Shown in pieces: positions 8,326 through 18,221 of a DNA stretch of 64,000 bases (positions are counted from its first letter, which is position 1; every line of letters starts with the position of its first letter). The stretch comes from Bacteroidota bacterium (GTDB taxonomy: Bacteria > Bacteroidota > Bacteroidia > Bacteroidales > Prolixibacteraceae), in the NCBI GenBank assembly GCA_030698405.1, contig JAUYMU010000060.1:1-64000 (forward strand), in the 5' to 3' direction. The position numbers were made by a program, and so were the translations under genes. The notes under the pieces are model-generated. The model saw nothing but the letters and a program-made list of their open reading frames with translations, ran no database searches and was not told where the DNA came from.

Positions 8326-8922
8326 TTGGCCAAAGAAATTACCAGCGAAGAACTCTACATTGTAAAGAAGATGATCGAAGGAGATGTTGACTCCTTCAAA
8401 TACTTCTTCGACAGGTATTACGACGACCTGTGCAATTTTGTGCATATCTATCTTCACGATCAGGCCTTGTCAGAAGAAATCGTTCAGGATATTTTTGTCT
8501 ATTTCTGGGAAAACAAGGAAAAACTGCAAATCAACACTTCAGTAAAATCATTTTTGTTTTCGGCTTCCAAATTTAAAAGCCTGAACCTTCTGCGCGATAC
8601 CAAAACACAAAAGAGAATTGTTGAAAAAATCGGCAAAACCGAACCGCTGATTACTTCGGAAGAAGAAGATTCGTACATCGACACCAATGAATTTAAAAAG
8701 ATACTGGATGCTGCGGTTGATCAGCTTGCCCCTAAATGCAGGGAAATATTTTTGCTGAGCAAATTTGAAGATCTCAGCAACAGGGAAATCGCTGAAAAAC
8801 TTGGCATCTCTGTCAAAACTGTTGAAAACCAGATGACCATTGCCTTGAAAAAACTTCGCGAGTACCTGTTGCCATTCAGGGGAAAAATATTCCTCCTCTT
8901 CCTTTATCATTTTTTGTCGTAG
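8326..8922 (+). CDS. ECF sigma-70 factor, FecI-like
   Basis: This 198-residue sigma factor has region 2 (about 8-75, EELYIVKKMIEGDVDSFKYF and the WENKEKL helix) and region 4 (about 125-180, DQLAPKCREIFLLSKFEDLS then NREIAEKLGISVKTVENQM). The start is taken as TTG at 8326 because it restores the conserved opening of region 2. The first ATG, 15 codons in, would remove part of it. It heads an operon-like series with a FecR anti-sigma factor and a SusC that carries an STN domain. It should direct RNA polymerase to the SusC/SusD genes when the outer-membrane receptor is loaded. Confidence 0.92.
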   Translation: MAKEITSEELYIVKKMIEGDVDSFKYFFDRYYDDLCNFVHIYLHDQALSEEIVQDIFVYFWENKEKLQINTSVKSFLFSASKFKSLNLLRDTKTQKRIVEKIGKTEPLITSEEEDSYIDTNEFKKILDAAVDQLAPKCREIFLLSKFEDLSNREIAEKLGISVKTVENQMTIALKKLREYLLPFRGKIFLLFLYHFLS

Positions 8923-9326
8923 CAAACAGCCACGGATAAAGGATTTCAGTATAGAAATTTTCATTTTTCAAAACCTTATTTGTCAAAGAAACCTTAGTAG
9001 TAATGGTTCGTGAATCTGAATGGGACCTTATTACCTTATTGATTTTCTCATGCATAAATAAGGTTAAAACAAGGGTGATCTATGTTTACTACTAAGGTTG
9101 CTTAAATAGAAATAAGGTTTTTTTAGCAAAGGATTTCCTCGTTTGAAATTATACTTTTTGGTCAGTAAAAATTCTTACCCATACCAAACATGACAAAGCC
9201 TTATTTTTCAACTATTGATTCGTATTAGAAATTTCAGTGGATTAAAAAATTCTCCTGATTTTTTTAAATTTCTTTTGGGGGTATTTCTACTTTTAAGTTA
9301 CTTATTCACGAAAAGCAAATAAAACA
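8923..9326. other. Sigma/anti-sigma intergenic region
   Basis: No gene is seen in this 404-bp gap. The first part is the foldback element. The rest is AT-rich with a conspicuous TTTTGGGGGTATTTCTACTT run about 40 bp before the FecR start, which may be part of the fecR leader. Confidence 0.5.
8972..9119. repeat. 148-bp foldback (MITE-like) element with AACCTTATTT ends
   Basis: The left arm (8972-9003) runs AACCTTATTTGTC to CCTTAGTAGTAA. The right arm (9086-9119) runs TTACTACTAAGG to AAATAAGGTT and is its imperfect complement over about 32 bp. A second inner AACCTTATT/AATAAGGTT pair is nested inside. It sits in the sigma/anti-sigma gap and could be a small non-autonomous mobile element or a regulatory foldback. 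Confidence 0.65.
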
Positions 9327-10304
9327 ATGAACGAGACACCCTGGGAACAGATCCAAAATAAGCTTCGGAATCCGAATGAGCCTGAAGAATACTCACTCAA
9401 AAACTGGTTGAAGGAGGATCAGGAGAACAAAACTGTTTTGGACGACCTGAAAGTAATCTATTCCATCTCCGGAAATGTACCCGAGTCATTTGTTCCGCAA
9501 AAAGAACTGGCCTGGCAAAAAGTAATGAAACGGATATCCATCAGAAAACAGCAACCAAAAATTATCAGGTTTATGCTTCGCGTTGCTGCATCAATTTTAC
9601 TGATTGCACTGGGTGTTGGTAGTACCTTTTACCTGCAAAACAAAATGGCCAATCCTTCCTTTACTGAAGTATATTCACCTTACGGACACAAAACCCGGGT
9701 AATACTTCCCGATGGCTCAATGGTTTGGTTGAACGGTGACACTAAATTAAAGTACAATTCAGATTTTTCGGATGCCAGAAATGTGGAACTAACCGGGGAG
9801 GCTTTGTTCGAGGTAACTAAAAATCCACGTCAGCTATTTACCGTAAACGCTGAAAAACTAAGGCTCGAAGTGTATGGAACGACCTTTAATGTAAAATCTT
9901 ATCCTGAGGACCTTATTTCTGAAGTTGCGCTGGTGGAAGGTAGCGTTGGACTTTTCCGCGACAAACAGTTGCTCAAAAAAATGGTTCCCGGTGAAGTAAT
10001 TTCGTACAATTCAGGCGAAAACAAATTCAGCGCTATTCAGGGAAACATCGGACAAATAACCTCCTGGAGTGCAGACGAACTGGTCATTGAAAATGAAACA
10101 TTCGAAGAGGTGACCAAATACCTGGAGCGTTGGTATGGAGTGGAAATAACGCTTGACAAATCGATTCAATTAAATAACCGGTTAAGCTTTAAAGTCAAGA
10201 CAGAAAGCCTGATGGAACTGCTTTCCATTATCAGTCGCATTACACCTGTGACTTATGAAATAAACGGCAAACAAGTAAAAATATCAATGCCAATAAAAAA
10301 ATAA
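9327..10304 (+). CDS. FecR-family anti-sigma factor
   Basis: The protein has 325 residues. An N-terminal cytoplasmic helical region (1-80) binds the sigma factor, one transmembrane helix spans about 84-104, and a periplasmic FecR domain (about 112-205, TRVILPDGSMVWLNGDTKL and LTGEALFEV) follows. A DUF4974 domain closes the protein (about 248-320, NETFEEVTKYLERWYGVEI). DUF4974 resembles the STN fold and is typical of Bacteroidota FecR proteins. It should hold the sigma factor inactive until the STN domain of the downstream SusC contacts the periplasmic part. Confidence 0.94.
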   Translation: MNETPWEQIQNKLRNPNEPEEYSLKNWLKEDQENKTVLDDLKVIYSISGNVPESFVPQKELAWQKVMKRISIRKQQPKIIRFMLRVAASILLIALGVGSTFYLQNKMANPSFTEVYSPYGHKTRVILPDGSMVWLNGDTKLKYNSDFSDARNVELTGEALFEVTKNPRQLFTVNAEKLRLEVYGTTFNVKSYPEDLISEVALVEGSVGLFRDKQLLKKMVPGEVISYNSGENKFSAIQGNIGQITSWSADELVIENETFEEVTKYLERWYGVEITLDKSIQLNNRLSFKVKTESLMELLSIISRITPVTYEINGKQVKISMPIKK

Positions 10305-10451
10305 AACGCCAATGGGTTAAAAACAAAAAGGTTTGCCGCTAACGACAAACCTTCTAATAGCAAATCAATTTATATTAATCGCAGATTTCACAAGGTTAAA
10401 AGCGCCAACTCGATGGCCTCGTGGAAAATGCAAAAAACATGAGACAAATTT

Positions 10452-13400
10452 ATGAAAAAAAAATTAATTGCAGGAAGAGAACCTCAAAGGTTTTCGCCCT
10501 GGCTAAAGCGACTTCTGATTATGAAAATGCTTGTAATTCTGCTTCTTGTAGTAGGCCTAACGTCGAGTTATGCTGAATCGGATGCTCAAACGGCCAAAGT
10601 GAACCTAAAGCTGAAAAGCGCTACGGTCAAAGATGTGATCCAGGAAATTGAGCGGCAAACCGACCTATCGTTCATGTACGACAACAATGTTTTCAAAGTC
10701 GATCGACCTGTTTCTATCAGTGTTGAAAACGCTACGGTCAAATCGGTGGTCGAAAAACTTATTTCGGGCGAAAACCTGAAATACGAAATGGTGAACCGCT
10801 ATATTGTGATTACATCGAACAACACTCCTTCCGCTTTTTCGCAACAGCAACAATCCGTTTCCGGTAAAGTCACCGACTCAACAGGAGCTTCGTTGCCCGG
10901 GGTTTCGGTGGTGGTAAAAGGTACAACCAATGGAACTATTACCGATGCCAACGGAAATTATTCTCTTTCGAATGTTCCTGAAAATGGAACTTTACAGTTC
11001 TCGTTTGTTGGGATGAAGACTCAGGAAGTTGCAGCGGAAGGTAAACCAACTATTAATGTGACTCTTGCCGATGAAACAATTGGAATTGAAGAAGTTGTGG
11101 CAATTGGCTACGGTTCATCCAGGAAAAAAGATTTGGTTGGGTCGGTTGCTTCGGTAGAAGCCAGCAAAATTAATAGTCAGACAGTGCAAAATGTCACTCA
11201 GGCCTTGCAGGGTAAAGTTGCCGGGCTTCAAATAACCAACAATGGAACTCCGGGAAGCAGTCCTCAGGTTCGGCTTAGAGGTTTGGGTACCGTAACAGAT
11301 GGTTCAGGCCCCTTATATATAGTAGATGAAGTTATTGTACCAAATATCTCTTTCTTGGCACCCGGCGATATAGAAAATGTAACAGTTTTAAAGGATGCAT
11401 CGTCGGCTGCCATTTATGGAGTTCGTGCTGCCGGTGGTGTAATTTTAATTACAACTAAGAAAGGTACTGATTCCAAACCCACTGTTTCATTTAACACCTA
11501 TATAGGTATAAAAAAAGCCGCGCATTTGGTTGATATAGCTAATGGGCCGGAATATATTCAAATGTATAATGAAGCTCTTCAGTACAGGGGACTTACTTCC
11601 GGTCAATTAGATCCTGCAAAGTATTCTTCCCATAATTATTACGATGACATTCTTAATGATAACATTGTGACCAATTCGCAGGACCTGACCATTCTTGGGG
11701 GAACAAGCTCAGCAAAGTATAGTATTGGATTTAGTCATTTGAAGGATGACGGTTTGGTAAAAGATGATAATTATTCCAGAATTGGATTCAGGGCCAAATA
11801 TGACGTTTCGATCAATGACAAACTCCGGGTTGGATTTTCAACTATATTATCATCTGCGAAATCTAATCCGCAAGCTAATTCTATGTCAGCAGTACAAAGT
11901 GTATTGCCTATTTTTCAACCAAAGGATGCGGCTGGAAACTGGACTGATCCGACATCCATTAAAAATGTCATAAATTTAGCTGCTGCTCAATATTATAATA
12001 AAAATACTTTTCAAACATCCCTGAATGCTATTTTGAACGGATATGCAGAACTCGATCTTTTAAAAAACTTTACTTTTAAAAGCAGTATTTCCCTAAATCC
12101 TACCGAAGTAGATAATATCAAATATTCTCCTCTTTATAAAGTTTCTGCTTATCAATCACAGCAACAAAATATTCTTACCAAAACCCGGGGCCAAAATTTA
12201 AATATCAATTGGGATAATACGGTAACTTATTCCATAATAATTGCTGAAAATCACCACTTTAAACTACTTGGTGGTATGTCTTACCAGGAGCAACAATACA
12301 ACAGCCTGAATGCAACTGCCAGCGGACTTCAGGATCTGCCCGAAATTAGTTCCAGTTATCTGTTTTTGAGCTACCCTGGAAGAACTGACAAATATACAAC
12401 TAGCAGTTCAGATGGAGGTGGTAAAACAGTAGCCACATCATATTTTGGCCGTGTTAACTATGATTATAAAGGCAAATATTTATTTAACGCTACATTGAGA
12501 AATGATATTTCAACCAATTTCCCAAAAAACAACCGTAGCGCTATTTTCCCGTCCGTAGGTGGTGCATGGATAGTTTCTTCTGAGGAATTTATGAAAAAAT
12601 CAAAAATTGATTTCCTGAAAGTTCGTGCCAGTTGGGGTTTAATTGGCAATGGAATAATTCCGCCAAACCTTTATGTGCCGGCACTCTATACTAGTAATTA
12701 TAGTGCAGTTATTTTTGGCCCAAATCAAAACAATGGAACTACTGCAGATGTATCAACCATTGCTACTATCAACCAATTGGCTAATCCAAATTTAAAATGG
12801 GAAACTGTTAGCGAATTTGATGCGGGTGTTGATTTGAGATTATCCCAAAACCGTCTTTCTGTAACAGCAGATTATTATAATCGCGATACCAGAGACGCTA
12901 TTTTCCCAATCAGTGCTCTTCCCAGTTCAGGACTAAATACCAGTGGAGTTTGGGGAAACAATGCTACGATCAACAATTCTGGTATAGAAATTACATTAGG
13001 ATGGGATGATCATAAAGGCGATTTTAGTTATAGCTTGAATGGTAATTTTTCCTACAACCAAAATAAAGTAACAGCGCTTAGCGCTGCCAGTGCTGCTGGG
13101 ATATACGGAAAAGCTTCTGGTTATAGCGCTACTTATACTTATAGTACCCTTGGCCATCCTATTGGGGAAATATTTGGTCTTCAGTCAATAGGGGTTTTCC
13201 AAAATCAGAACCAAATAAATAGTACGCCCCATGTATCAGGTGCTCTTCCAGGTGATTTAATATTTGAAGACCTTAACAAAGATGGTAATATTGATGATAG
13301 GGACAGAACTTTCTTAGGCAATCCTAATCCTCCTTTCTATTATGGATTTGATGCTTCCATTGAATACAAAGGATTCGATTTAGGCATTGCGATACAAGGC

Positions 13401-13805
13401 GTTGCTGGTAATAAAATAGTAAATGCTGTAGATATCGAAAGGTTCGGAGGAGAAAACTATACAAAACGTTTTTTTGATAACAGGTGGCATGGCGAGGGTA
13501 CTTCTAATACATTCCCGTCTGCTGTGTTAGCCAATACCACTCAAAATAGTTCATTTTTTGTAGAGAGTGGCAGCTATCTCAGGTTAAAGAACGTTCAACT
13601 TGGTTATACATTAAATGTAAACATGCTTTCTAAGATGGGCATCAAAAAACTGAGATTATATGTAACTGGTGAAAACATTCACACGTTCACGAAATATTCT
13701 GGTACATCACCGGAAGTTACTGGAGGACCCATATTTGGTGGTGTTAATTACTCAACTTATCCATTGTCCTCTTTATATAGTTTTGGTATGAATCTAAACT
13801 TCTAA
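10452..13805 (+). CDS. SusC/RagA TonB-linked outer membrane transporter with STN domain
   Basis: The protein has 1117 residues. A signal segment at about 20-40 is followed by an STN signalling domain (about 50-120, VNLKLKSATVKDVIQEIERQ), a CarboxypepD-regulatory-like domain (about 137-210, SGKVTDSTGASLPGVSVVVK), a TonB plug (about 212-340, VVAIGYGSSRKKDLVGSV) and a large 22-strand barrel to the C-terminus. The STN domain indicates trans-envelope signalling through the FecR/FecI pair just upstream. With SusD it forms the lidded outer-membrane importer for an oligosaccharide or nucleoside-like ligand. SusD follows 12 bp downstream. Confidence 0.96.
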   Translation: MKKKLIAGREPQRFSPWLKRLLIMKMLVILLLVVGLTSSYAESDAQTAKVNLKLKSATVKDVIQEIERQTDLSFMYDNNVFKVDRPVSISVENATVKSVVEKLISGENLKYEMVNRYIVITSNNTPSAFSQQQQSVSGKVTDSTGASLPGVSVVVKGTTNGTITDANGNYSLSNVPENGTLQFSFVGMKTQEVAAEGKPTINVTLADETIGIEEVVAIGYGSSRKKDLVGSVASVEASKINSQTVQNVTQALQGKVAGLQITNNGTPGSSPQVRLRGLGTVTDGSGPLYIVDEVIVPNISFLAPGDIENVTVLKDASSAAIYGVRAAGGVILITTKKGTDSKPTVSFNTYIGIKKAAHLVDIANGPEYIQMYNEALQYRGLTSGQLDPAKYSSHNYYDDILNDNIVTNSQDLTILGGTSSAKYSIGFSHLKDDGLVKDDNYSRIGFRAKYDVSINDKLRVGFSTILSSAKSNPQANSMSAVQSVLPIFQPKDAAGNWTDPTSIKNVINLAAAQYYNKNTFQTSLNAILNGYAELDLLKNFTFKSSISLNPTEVDNIKYSPLYKVSAYQSQQQNILTKTRGQNLNINWDNTVTYSIIIAENHHFKLLGGMSYQEQQYNSLNATASGLQDLPEISSSYLFLSYPGRTDKYTTSSSDGGGKTVATSYFGRVNYDYKGKYLFNATLRNDISTNFPKNNRSAIFPSVGGAWIVSSEEFMKKSKIDFLKVRASWGLIGNGIIPPNLYVPALYTSNYSAVIFGPNQNNGTTADVSTIATINQLANPNLKWETVSEFDAGVDLRLSQNRLSVTADYYNRDTRDAIFPISALPSSGLNTSGVWGNNATINNSGIEITLGWDDHKGDFSYSLNGNFSYNQNKVTALSAASAAGIYGKASGYSATYTYSTLGHPIGEIFGLQSIGVFQNQNQINSTPHVSGALPGDLIFEDLNKDGNIDDRDRTFLGNPNPPFYYGFDASIEYKGFDLGIAIQGVAGNKIVNAVDIERFGGENYTKRFFDNRWHGEGTSNTFPSAVLANTTQNSSFFVESGSYLRLKNVQLGYTLNVNMLSKMGIKKLRLYVTGENIHTFTKYSGTSPEVTGGPIFGGVNYSTYPLSSLYSFGMNLNF

Positions 13806-13817
13806 AAATTGCTTAAA

Positions 13818-15389
13818 ATGAAAAATAATATAATTAAAATATTAGCAATTCCCTTGTTGGGAATCATGGCATTGTCTTGTAGTGAAAAGCTTGACTTTGC
13901 ACCATACAACCAAAAACCGCCAGTTCAATTTTTTCAAAATGCAGACGATGCACAAAAAGCTGTAAATGCTTGTTATGGCGGCTTAACTGGTTGGGATTTT
14001 TTTGATCCTTCTACTTTTGGGGTTTCTGAATTGGCTTCCGGTAATACGGTTAAAGGTGGTGCAGCCAGTGACCAGGTAGTAGTATATCAATTTTCAAATT
14101 TCACAAGCACTTCTACTCATATAAATACAGGAAATAATTGGAGGGGGAGATACGGGGTAATTAATTTTTGTAATCAGGCTATTACCAATATTCCAAATAT
14201 TACTATGGATGAAACAGCTAAAAAATCTTTAATTGCAGAAGCTAAATTTATCAGGGCATGGTTGTATTTTGATCTGGCTAAAACATTTGGAGAAGTAGTT
14301 ATTTATGATGGTCTTCCAAAAGACGGGAACTATAATTTACCTAAATCATCTTTAGCAGATGTTTATAAATTTATTGAAAGCGATTTGGAATATACTGTTG
14401 CTAATGGTAGAACAGCAGCTTGGGACATAAACAATAAAGGTCGGGTTACTTCTAAGGCAGGGTTGGCCCTTTTGGCAAAAGTAAAGATGTATGAAGCCAG
14501 CGGAGCCAATTACACAGATGATGGAAAAGCTATTAACGGAAGGACCTGGACTGATGTAAAAACTACAACAGATGCTGTAATTAGTAGTGGCTTTTATCGC
14601 CTGTTTACAGACAGGGGCGATAGTAGCTTCTTTTATCTCTTCAGGCTTCCATACGAAAATTGTGATGAGTCAATATTTGAGATGCAAAACGGAAGTGTCA
14701 ATATTAGTTATTATGGAACCAACCATAGCTCTGCATGCCAATACCAATGGGCTACTAATTTGAATGGATGGGGATTTAATGCTCCCAGTGATAAACTAAT
14801 CACAGATTGGGCGGCCCGAACAGACGATACCATACGGTTCAGGCAATCTGTTGCTTTCCAGGGTTTAGTTTTACCTGATGGAGATGTTGTTGCTCCAAAT
14901 GGGGTATTTCAGGCAGGAACAGGATCTGTAGCTGCTAATCCAAACGCAACAGGAAATGCGAGGTGCCGGTTTAATTTTAAAGCGTATCAATCAAGGCTTG
15001 ATGACAAAGGTTTTGGTGGTTGGCAACGGTTAATTGAACAAAACCTAAGATTATTCAGATATGCTGATGTATTACTTATTGATGCTGAAGCTGAATTTAA
15101 TCTTGGAAATTTACAGGAAGCAGTTAATTCCATTAATTTAGTTCGGGCACGCGTCAAAGAAACCCCATTAACGACTGGTAATATTTCATTACAAAAAATA
15201 TGGGATGAACGTCGGTTTGAATTGGCATTCGAGAATGATCACTTCTTTGATTTAGTGCGTACTGGGCAGGCAGCAACGGTATTAGCTCCTAACGGGTTTA
15301 AAAAACCCAAAAATAATTTCTATCCAATTCCTCAGACCCAAATAGACATCTCTGCAGGAGTATTAAAACAAAACAAAAATTGGGAATGA
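13818..15389 (+). CDS. SusD/RagB-family nutrient-binding lipoprotein
   Basis: This surface lipoprotein has 523 residues and a lipobox ending LGIMALSC (lipidated Cys at residue 21). ATG at 13818 is preferred over a TTG three codons upstream. The family signatures are present: an early FQNADDAQKAVNACYGGLTGW, the TPR-like IAEAKFIRAWLYFDLAKTFGE helix pair and the C-terminal RLFRYADVLLIDAEA and IWDERRFELAFENDHFFDLVR motifs. It caps SusC and binds the substrate at the cell surface. Confidence 0.95.
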   Translation: MKNNIIKILAIPLLGIMALSCSEKLDFAPYNQKPPVQFFQNADDAQKAVNACYGGLTGWDFFDPSTFGVSELASGNTVKGGAASDQVVVYQFSNFTSTSTHINTGNNWRGRYGVINFCNQAITNIPNITMDETAKKSLIAEAKFIRAWLYFDLAKTFGEVVIYDGLPKDGNYNLPKSSLADVYKFIESDLEYTVANGRTAAWDINNKGRVTSKAGLALLAKVKMYEASGANYTDDGKAINGRTWTDVKTTTDAVISSGFYRLFTDRGDSSFFYLFRLPYENCDESIFEMQNGSVNISYYGTNHSSACQYQWATNLNGWGFNAPSDKLITDWAARTDDTIRFRQSVAFQGLVLPDGDVVAPNGVFQAGTGSVAANPNATGNARCRFNFKAYQSRLDDKGFGGWQRLIEQNLRLFRYADVLLIDAEAEFNLGNLQEAVNSINLVRARVKETPLTTGNISLQKIWDERRFELAFENDHFFDLVRTGQAATVLAPNGFKKPKNNFYPIPQTQIDISAGVLKQNKNWE

Positions 15390-15406
15390 TTTAAATTCCA
15401 TTCAAC

Positions 15407-15445
15407 AAAATCTTTTTGTGGTATTACAGCCACAAAAAGATTTTT
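15407..15445 (+). terminator. Strong hairpin between susD and the GH127 gene
   Basis: AAAATCTTTTTGTGG (15407-15421) pairs perfectly with CCACAAAAAGATTTT (15430-15444) around an 8-nt loop, followed by T. It should stop or attenuate transcription after susD, or protect the 3' end of the susCD message, so that transporter genes are expressed above the enzymes. Confidence 0.8.
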
Positions 15446-15483
15446 AAGACCACTTCAAATAAGAAAATAATTAAATCACTTTC

Positions 15484-18156
15484 ATGAAATATATTTTTTC
15501 TCAAAAATTAATAAGGTATTACCTATTCGTATTTTTTTCGTTAATCATTTTTAAGACCGCACAGGCGCAATTAGTTGAATTGCCCAAAGTATGGAAGTTT
15601 ATGTTAGGTGATAATATGGATTGGGCTGGGCAATCATTTAATGATAATGGTTGGGGCAATAAACAATTAGGCACAAGCTGGTCTGCAACAGGCATGAAAG
15701 ACAATGTTTATGCATGGTATAGAATTAAAATAGTTATTCCTTCAAGTATGAAAAGTATAGCCGAAAAAGGGAAAGGGATAAAACTTAATCTTGGAAAGAT
15801 AGATGATGTTGATCAAACATTTTTCAATGGTAAACTAATTGGACAAACAGGTTCATTGCCCCCTAACTATGAAAGTAAGTCAGATGCGGAACGGGTTTAT
15901 ATTATTTCAGAAAATGAAGTTCAATGGGATAAGGAAAATGTAATTGCAGTCCGGGTTTTTAGTTTGGATATTGGATGGATTGGTATGTATCAGGGACCAT
16001 ATAGTTATGGATCAATCACGTGGGCGGATTATGTTTCAGTTCAACAATCCATTACCGAGACCGATCATTATGGATTTACCACCAATATTAAGTTTGCCAA
16101 CAAAAGTAATAATGCATTTAATGGGACAGTGAAATATTGGATAGCTGATAAGACCAATAAAGAATTATTTACTGAAACGAAATCGGTAGAAGTTAAGCCG
16201 GAAAAAGGTTCTGAGAATATAATATCCTTCTCAAATTATCAACCCACAAACGAAGATATTTTTAAAGTTGGATATCAGGTTACAGAAAATAACAGTTCGG
16301 TTACCGTAAAAAATGAGCAGGTTTATTTAGCCAATAAACAAGTTGAAATTAAAGTTGCCGGTGAACCAGAACCAGTTGTAGCCAATAAAATTAATGATGC
16401 CTTTACTTCCATTCCATTTCAGAATCAAATATTACAAGGGTATCTGGGGAAACGCTTAACGCAAAACCTGGAAGAGCGTCTTTTAAAAGTTGATGAGAAC
16501 GGATTGATGGATGGATATTTACAAAGACCAGGTAATCATCCCTGGGTTGGCGAGCATGTAGGTAAATATTTGGAAGCTGCCTGTAATGTCTGGAAAAACA
16601 CACATGATCCCGCACTAAAAAAACAGATGGATCGTATGATGTATGTATTGATTAACACGCAATTGCAGGATGGTTACCTTGGAACCTACTCTCCAGCTGA
16701 TCGTTGGACAAGTTGGGATGTGTGGTCGCATAAATATAATTTGTACGGATTGCTTGCGTATTATACGACAACCGGTTACCAGCCTGCCCTGGAAGCATGC
16801 AAAAAAATGGGGGATTTGCTATGCACTACTTTTGGGAATAACCCTGGGCAGCTTGATATTATTTTGGCTGGAGAACATGTGGGAATGGCCGCAACCAGTG
16901 TTCTGGATCCAATGGTCGAATTATACAGGTACACCGGTGAAAAAAAGTACCTGGATTTTTGTTATTATATCCTTGAGGCATGGGAGCAACCTAATGGTCC
17001 CAAAATTATTAGCTCATTATTATCAACAGGTAAGGTCAATAAGGTGGCGAACAGGAAAGCCTATGAAATGCTCTCGAATTTGGTTGGATTAATCAAATTA
17101 TACCGTGTTACGGGTAATGATAAATTTTTAAATCCGATTTTAATTGCATGGCAGGATATTGTGACAAATAGACTTTATATTACTGGAACCTCCAGTTCAT
17201 CTGAACATTTTCAAGGTGATGATATATTGCCTGCAGCAGATAAAGACCAAATTGGTGAAGGGTGTGTGACGACCACCTGGATTCAGTTAAATCAGAATTT
17301 ATTAGCGGTTACCGGCGAATTAAAATATGTGGAGCAAATTGAAAAAACAATATACAATCATTTATTGGGAGCTGAAAATCCACAGACCGGATGTGTAAGT
17401 TATTTTACTCCAATGATGGGTAAAAAAATATATACTTGTGGTATCTTTTGTTGTACATCTAGTATTCCCCGTGGAATAGCATTGATCCCATACTTTACAT
17501 TCGGAAATCTAAATAATATTCCGACCTTAATGTTGTATGAACCTGCAACCTATAAAGAATATATTATAATCACCGATCACAAAAACATAAACTTATCCCT
17601 TCAAATTGAAAGTAGTTTTCCTGGAAATGGTGATGCTATGATAACAGTTAAAACTTCGGAGGCTGCATCTTTCCCAATTGCATTAAGAGTCCCAAGCTGG
17701 TGTAGTTCATTTACTGCAACCGTTGGAGGTAAAGCATATAAAGGCATAGCAAATCAATATTTAATGATCGAACGCGAATGGAAATCAGGCGATAAAATTA
17801 AGGTATCTTTTCAAATGCCTGTTCAAATTCTGGATGGTGGTAAAAGTTATCCGGGTCAGATTGCATTTCAACGGGGGCCACAGGTTTTAGCAATTGATGA
17901 TTCTTTAAATACAGAATTCCTGAAAAATCATCAACTGGAATCATCTGAAAAACTGTCTGTTGAAAACCCTGAAGTTAAAAGTAATGCTGATTTATTACCG
18001 AAACAATGGATTGGGAAGCAGGCTTATTCGGTAAGTATAATTGATGAAAAGAAGAATGGAGCGAAACAACATTTGATACTGGTTCCCTTTGCAGATGCAA
18101 GTCAAACCGGGGGAGCTGTAAAAGTATGGATGCCGCTGAGTATAGCTAAGAATTAG
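15484..18156 (+). CDS. GH127/GH146-type glycosidase (beta-L-arabinofuranosidase family, DUF1680)
   Basis: The protein has 890 residues. A signal peptide is followed by a galactose-binding-like domain (about 28-170, VWKFMLGDNMDWAGQSFND), an Ig-like domain (about 185-280) and an alpha/alpha-barrel GH127 domain (about 310-700) with a C-terminal beta domain. The Zn-thiolate catalytic set of the family can be seen: E592-G-C594 in GEGCVTTTW and adjacent C656-C657 in FCCTSSIPRG, the second cluster holding the nucleophile cysteine. The enzyme should release terminal beta-L-arabinofuranosyl or a similar furanosyl residue in the periplasm. In this PUL, next to ribokinase, another pentofuranoside such as a riboside is conceivable, but that is inference. 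Confidence 0.88.
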   Translation: MKYIFSQKLIRYYLFVFFSLIIFKTAQAQLVELPKVWKFMLGDNMDWAGQSFNDNGWGNKQLGTSWSATGMKDNVYAWYRIKIVIPSSMKSIAEKGKGIKLNLGKIDDVDQTFFNGKLIGQTGSLPPNYESKSDAERVYIISENEVQWDKENVIAVRVFSLDIGWIGMYQGPYSYGSITWADYVSVQQSITETDHYGFTTNIKFANKSNNAFNGTVKYWIADKTNKELFTETKSVEVKPEKGSENIISFSNYQPTNEDIFKVGYQVTENNSSVTVKNEQVYLANKQVEIKVAGEPEPVVANKINDAFTSIPFQNQILQGYLGKRLTQNLEERLLKVDENGLMDGYLQRPGNHPWVGEHVGKYLEAACNVWKNTHDPALKKQMDRMMYVLINTQLQDGYLGTYSPADRWTSWDVWSHKYNLYGLLAYYTTTGYQPALEACKKMGDLLCTTFGNNPGQLDIILAGEHVGMAATSVLDPMVELYRYTGEKKYLDFCYYILEAWEQPNGPKIISSLLSTGKVNKVANRKAYEMLSNLVGLIKLYRVTGNDKFLNPILIAWQDIVTNRLYITGTSSSSEHFQGDDILPAADKDQIGEGCVTTTWIQLNQNLLAVTGELKYVEQIEKTIYNHLLGAENPQTGCVSYFTPMMGKKIYTCGIFCCTSSIPRGIALIPYFTFGNLNNIPTLMLYEPATYKEYIIITDHKNINLSLQIESSFPGNGDAMITVKTSEAASFPIALRVPSWCSSFTATVGGKAYKGIANQYLMIEREWKSGDKIKVSFQMPVQILDGGKSYPGQIAFQRGPQVLAIDDSLNTEFLKNHQLESSEKLSVENPEVKSNADLLPKQWIGKQAYSVSIIDEKKNGAKQHLILVPFADASQTGGAVKVWMPLSIAKN

Positions 18157-18221
18157 AAAATTTTCAGGAAAGCCTGATATGAAAATATTATCATTCAAAT
18201 AATTTAAATGAAAAAAAGATA

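Noticed and set aside
8548-8964. 138-residue minus-strand frame over the sigma factor gene
   Set aside because: It is antisense to the conserved sigma region 4 and reads as a shadow.
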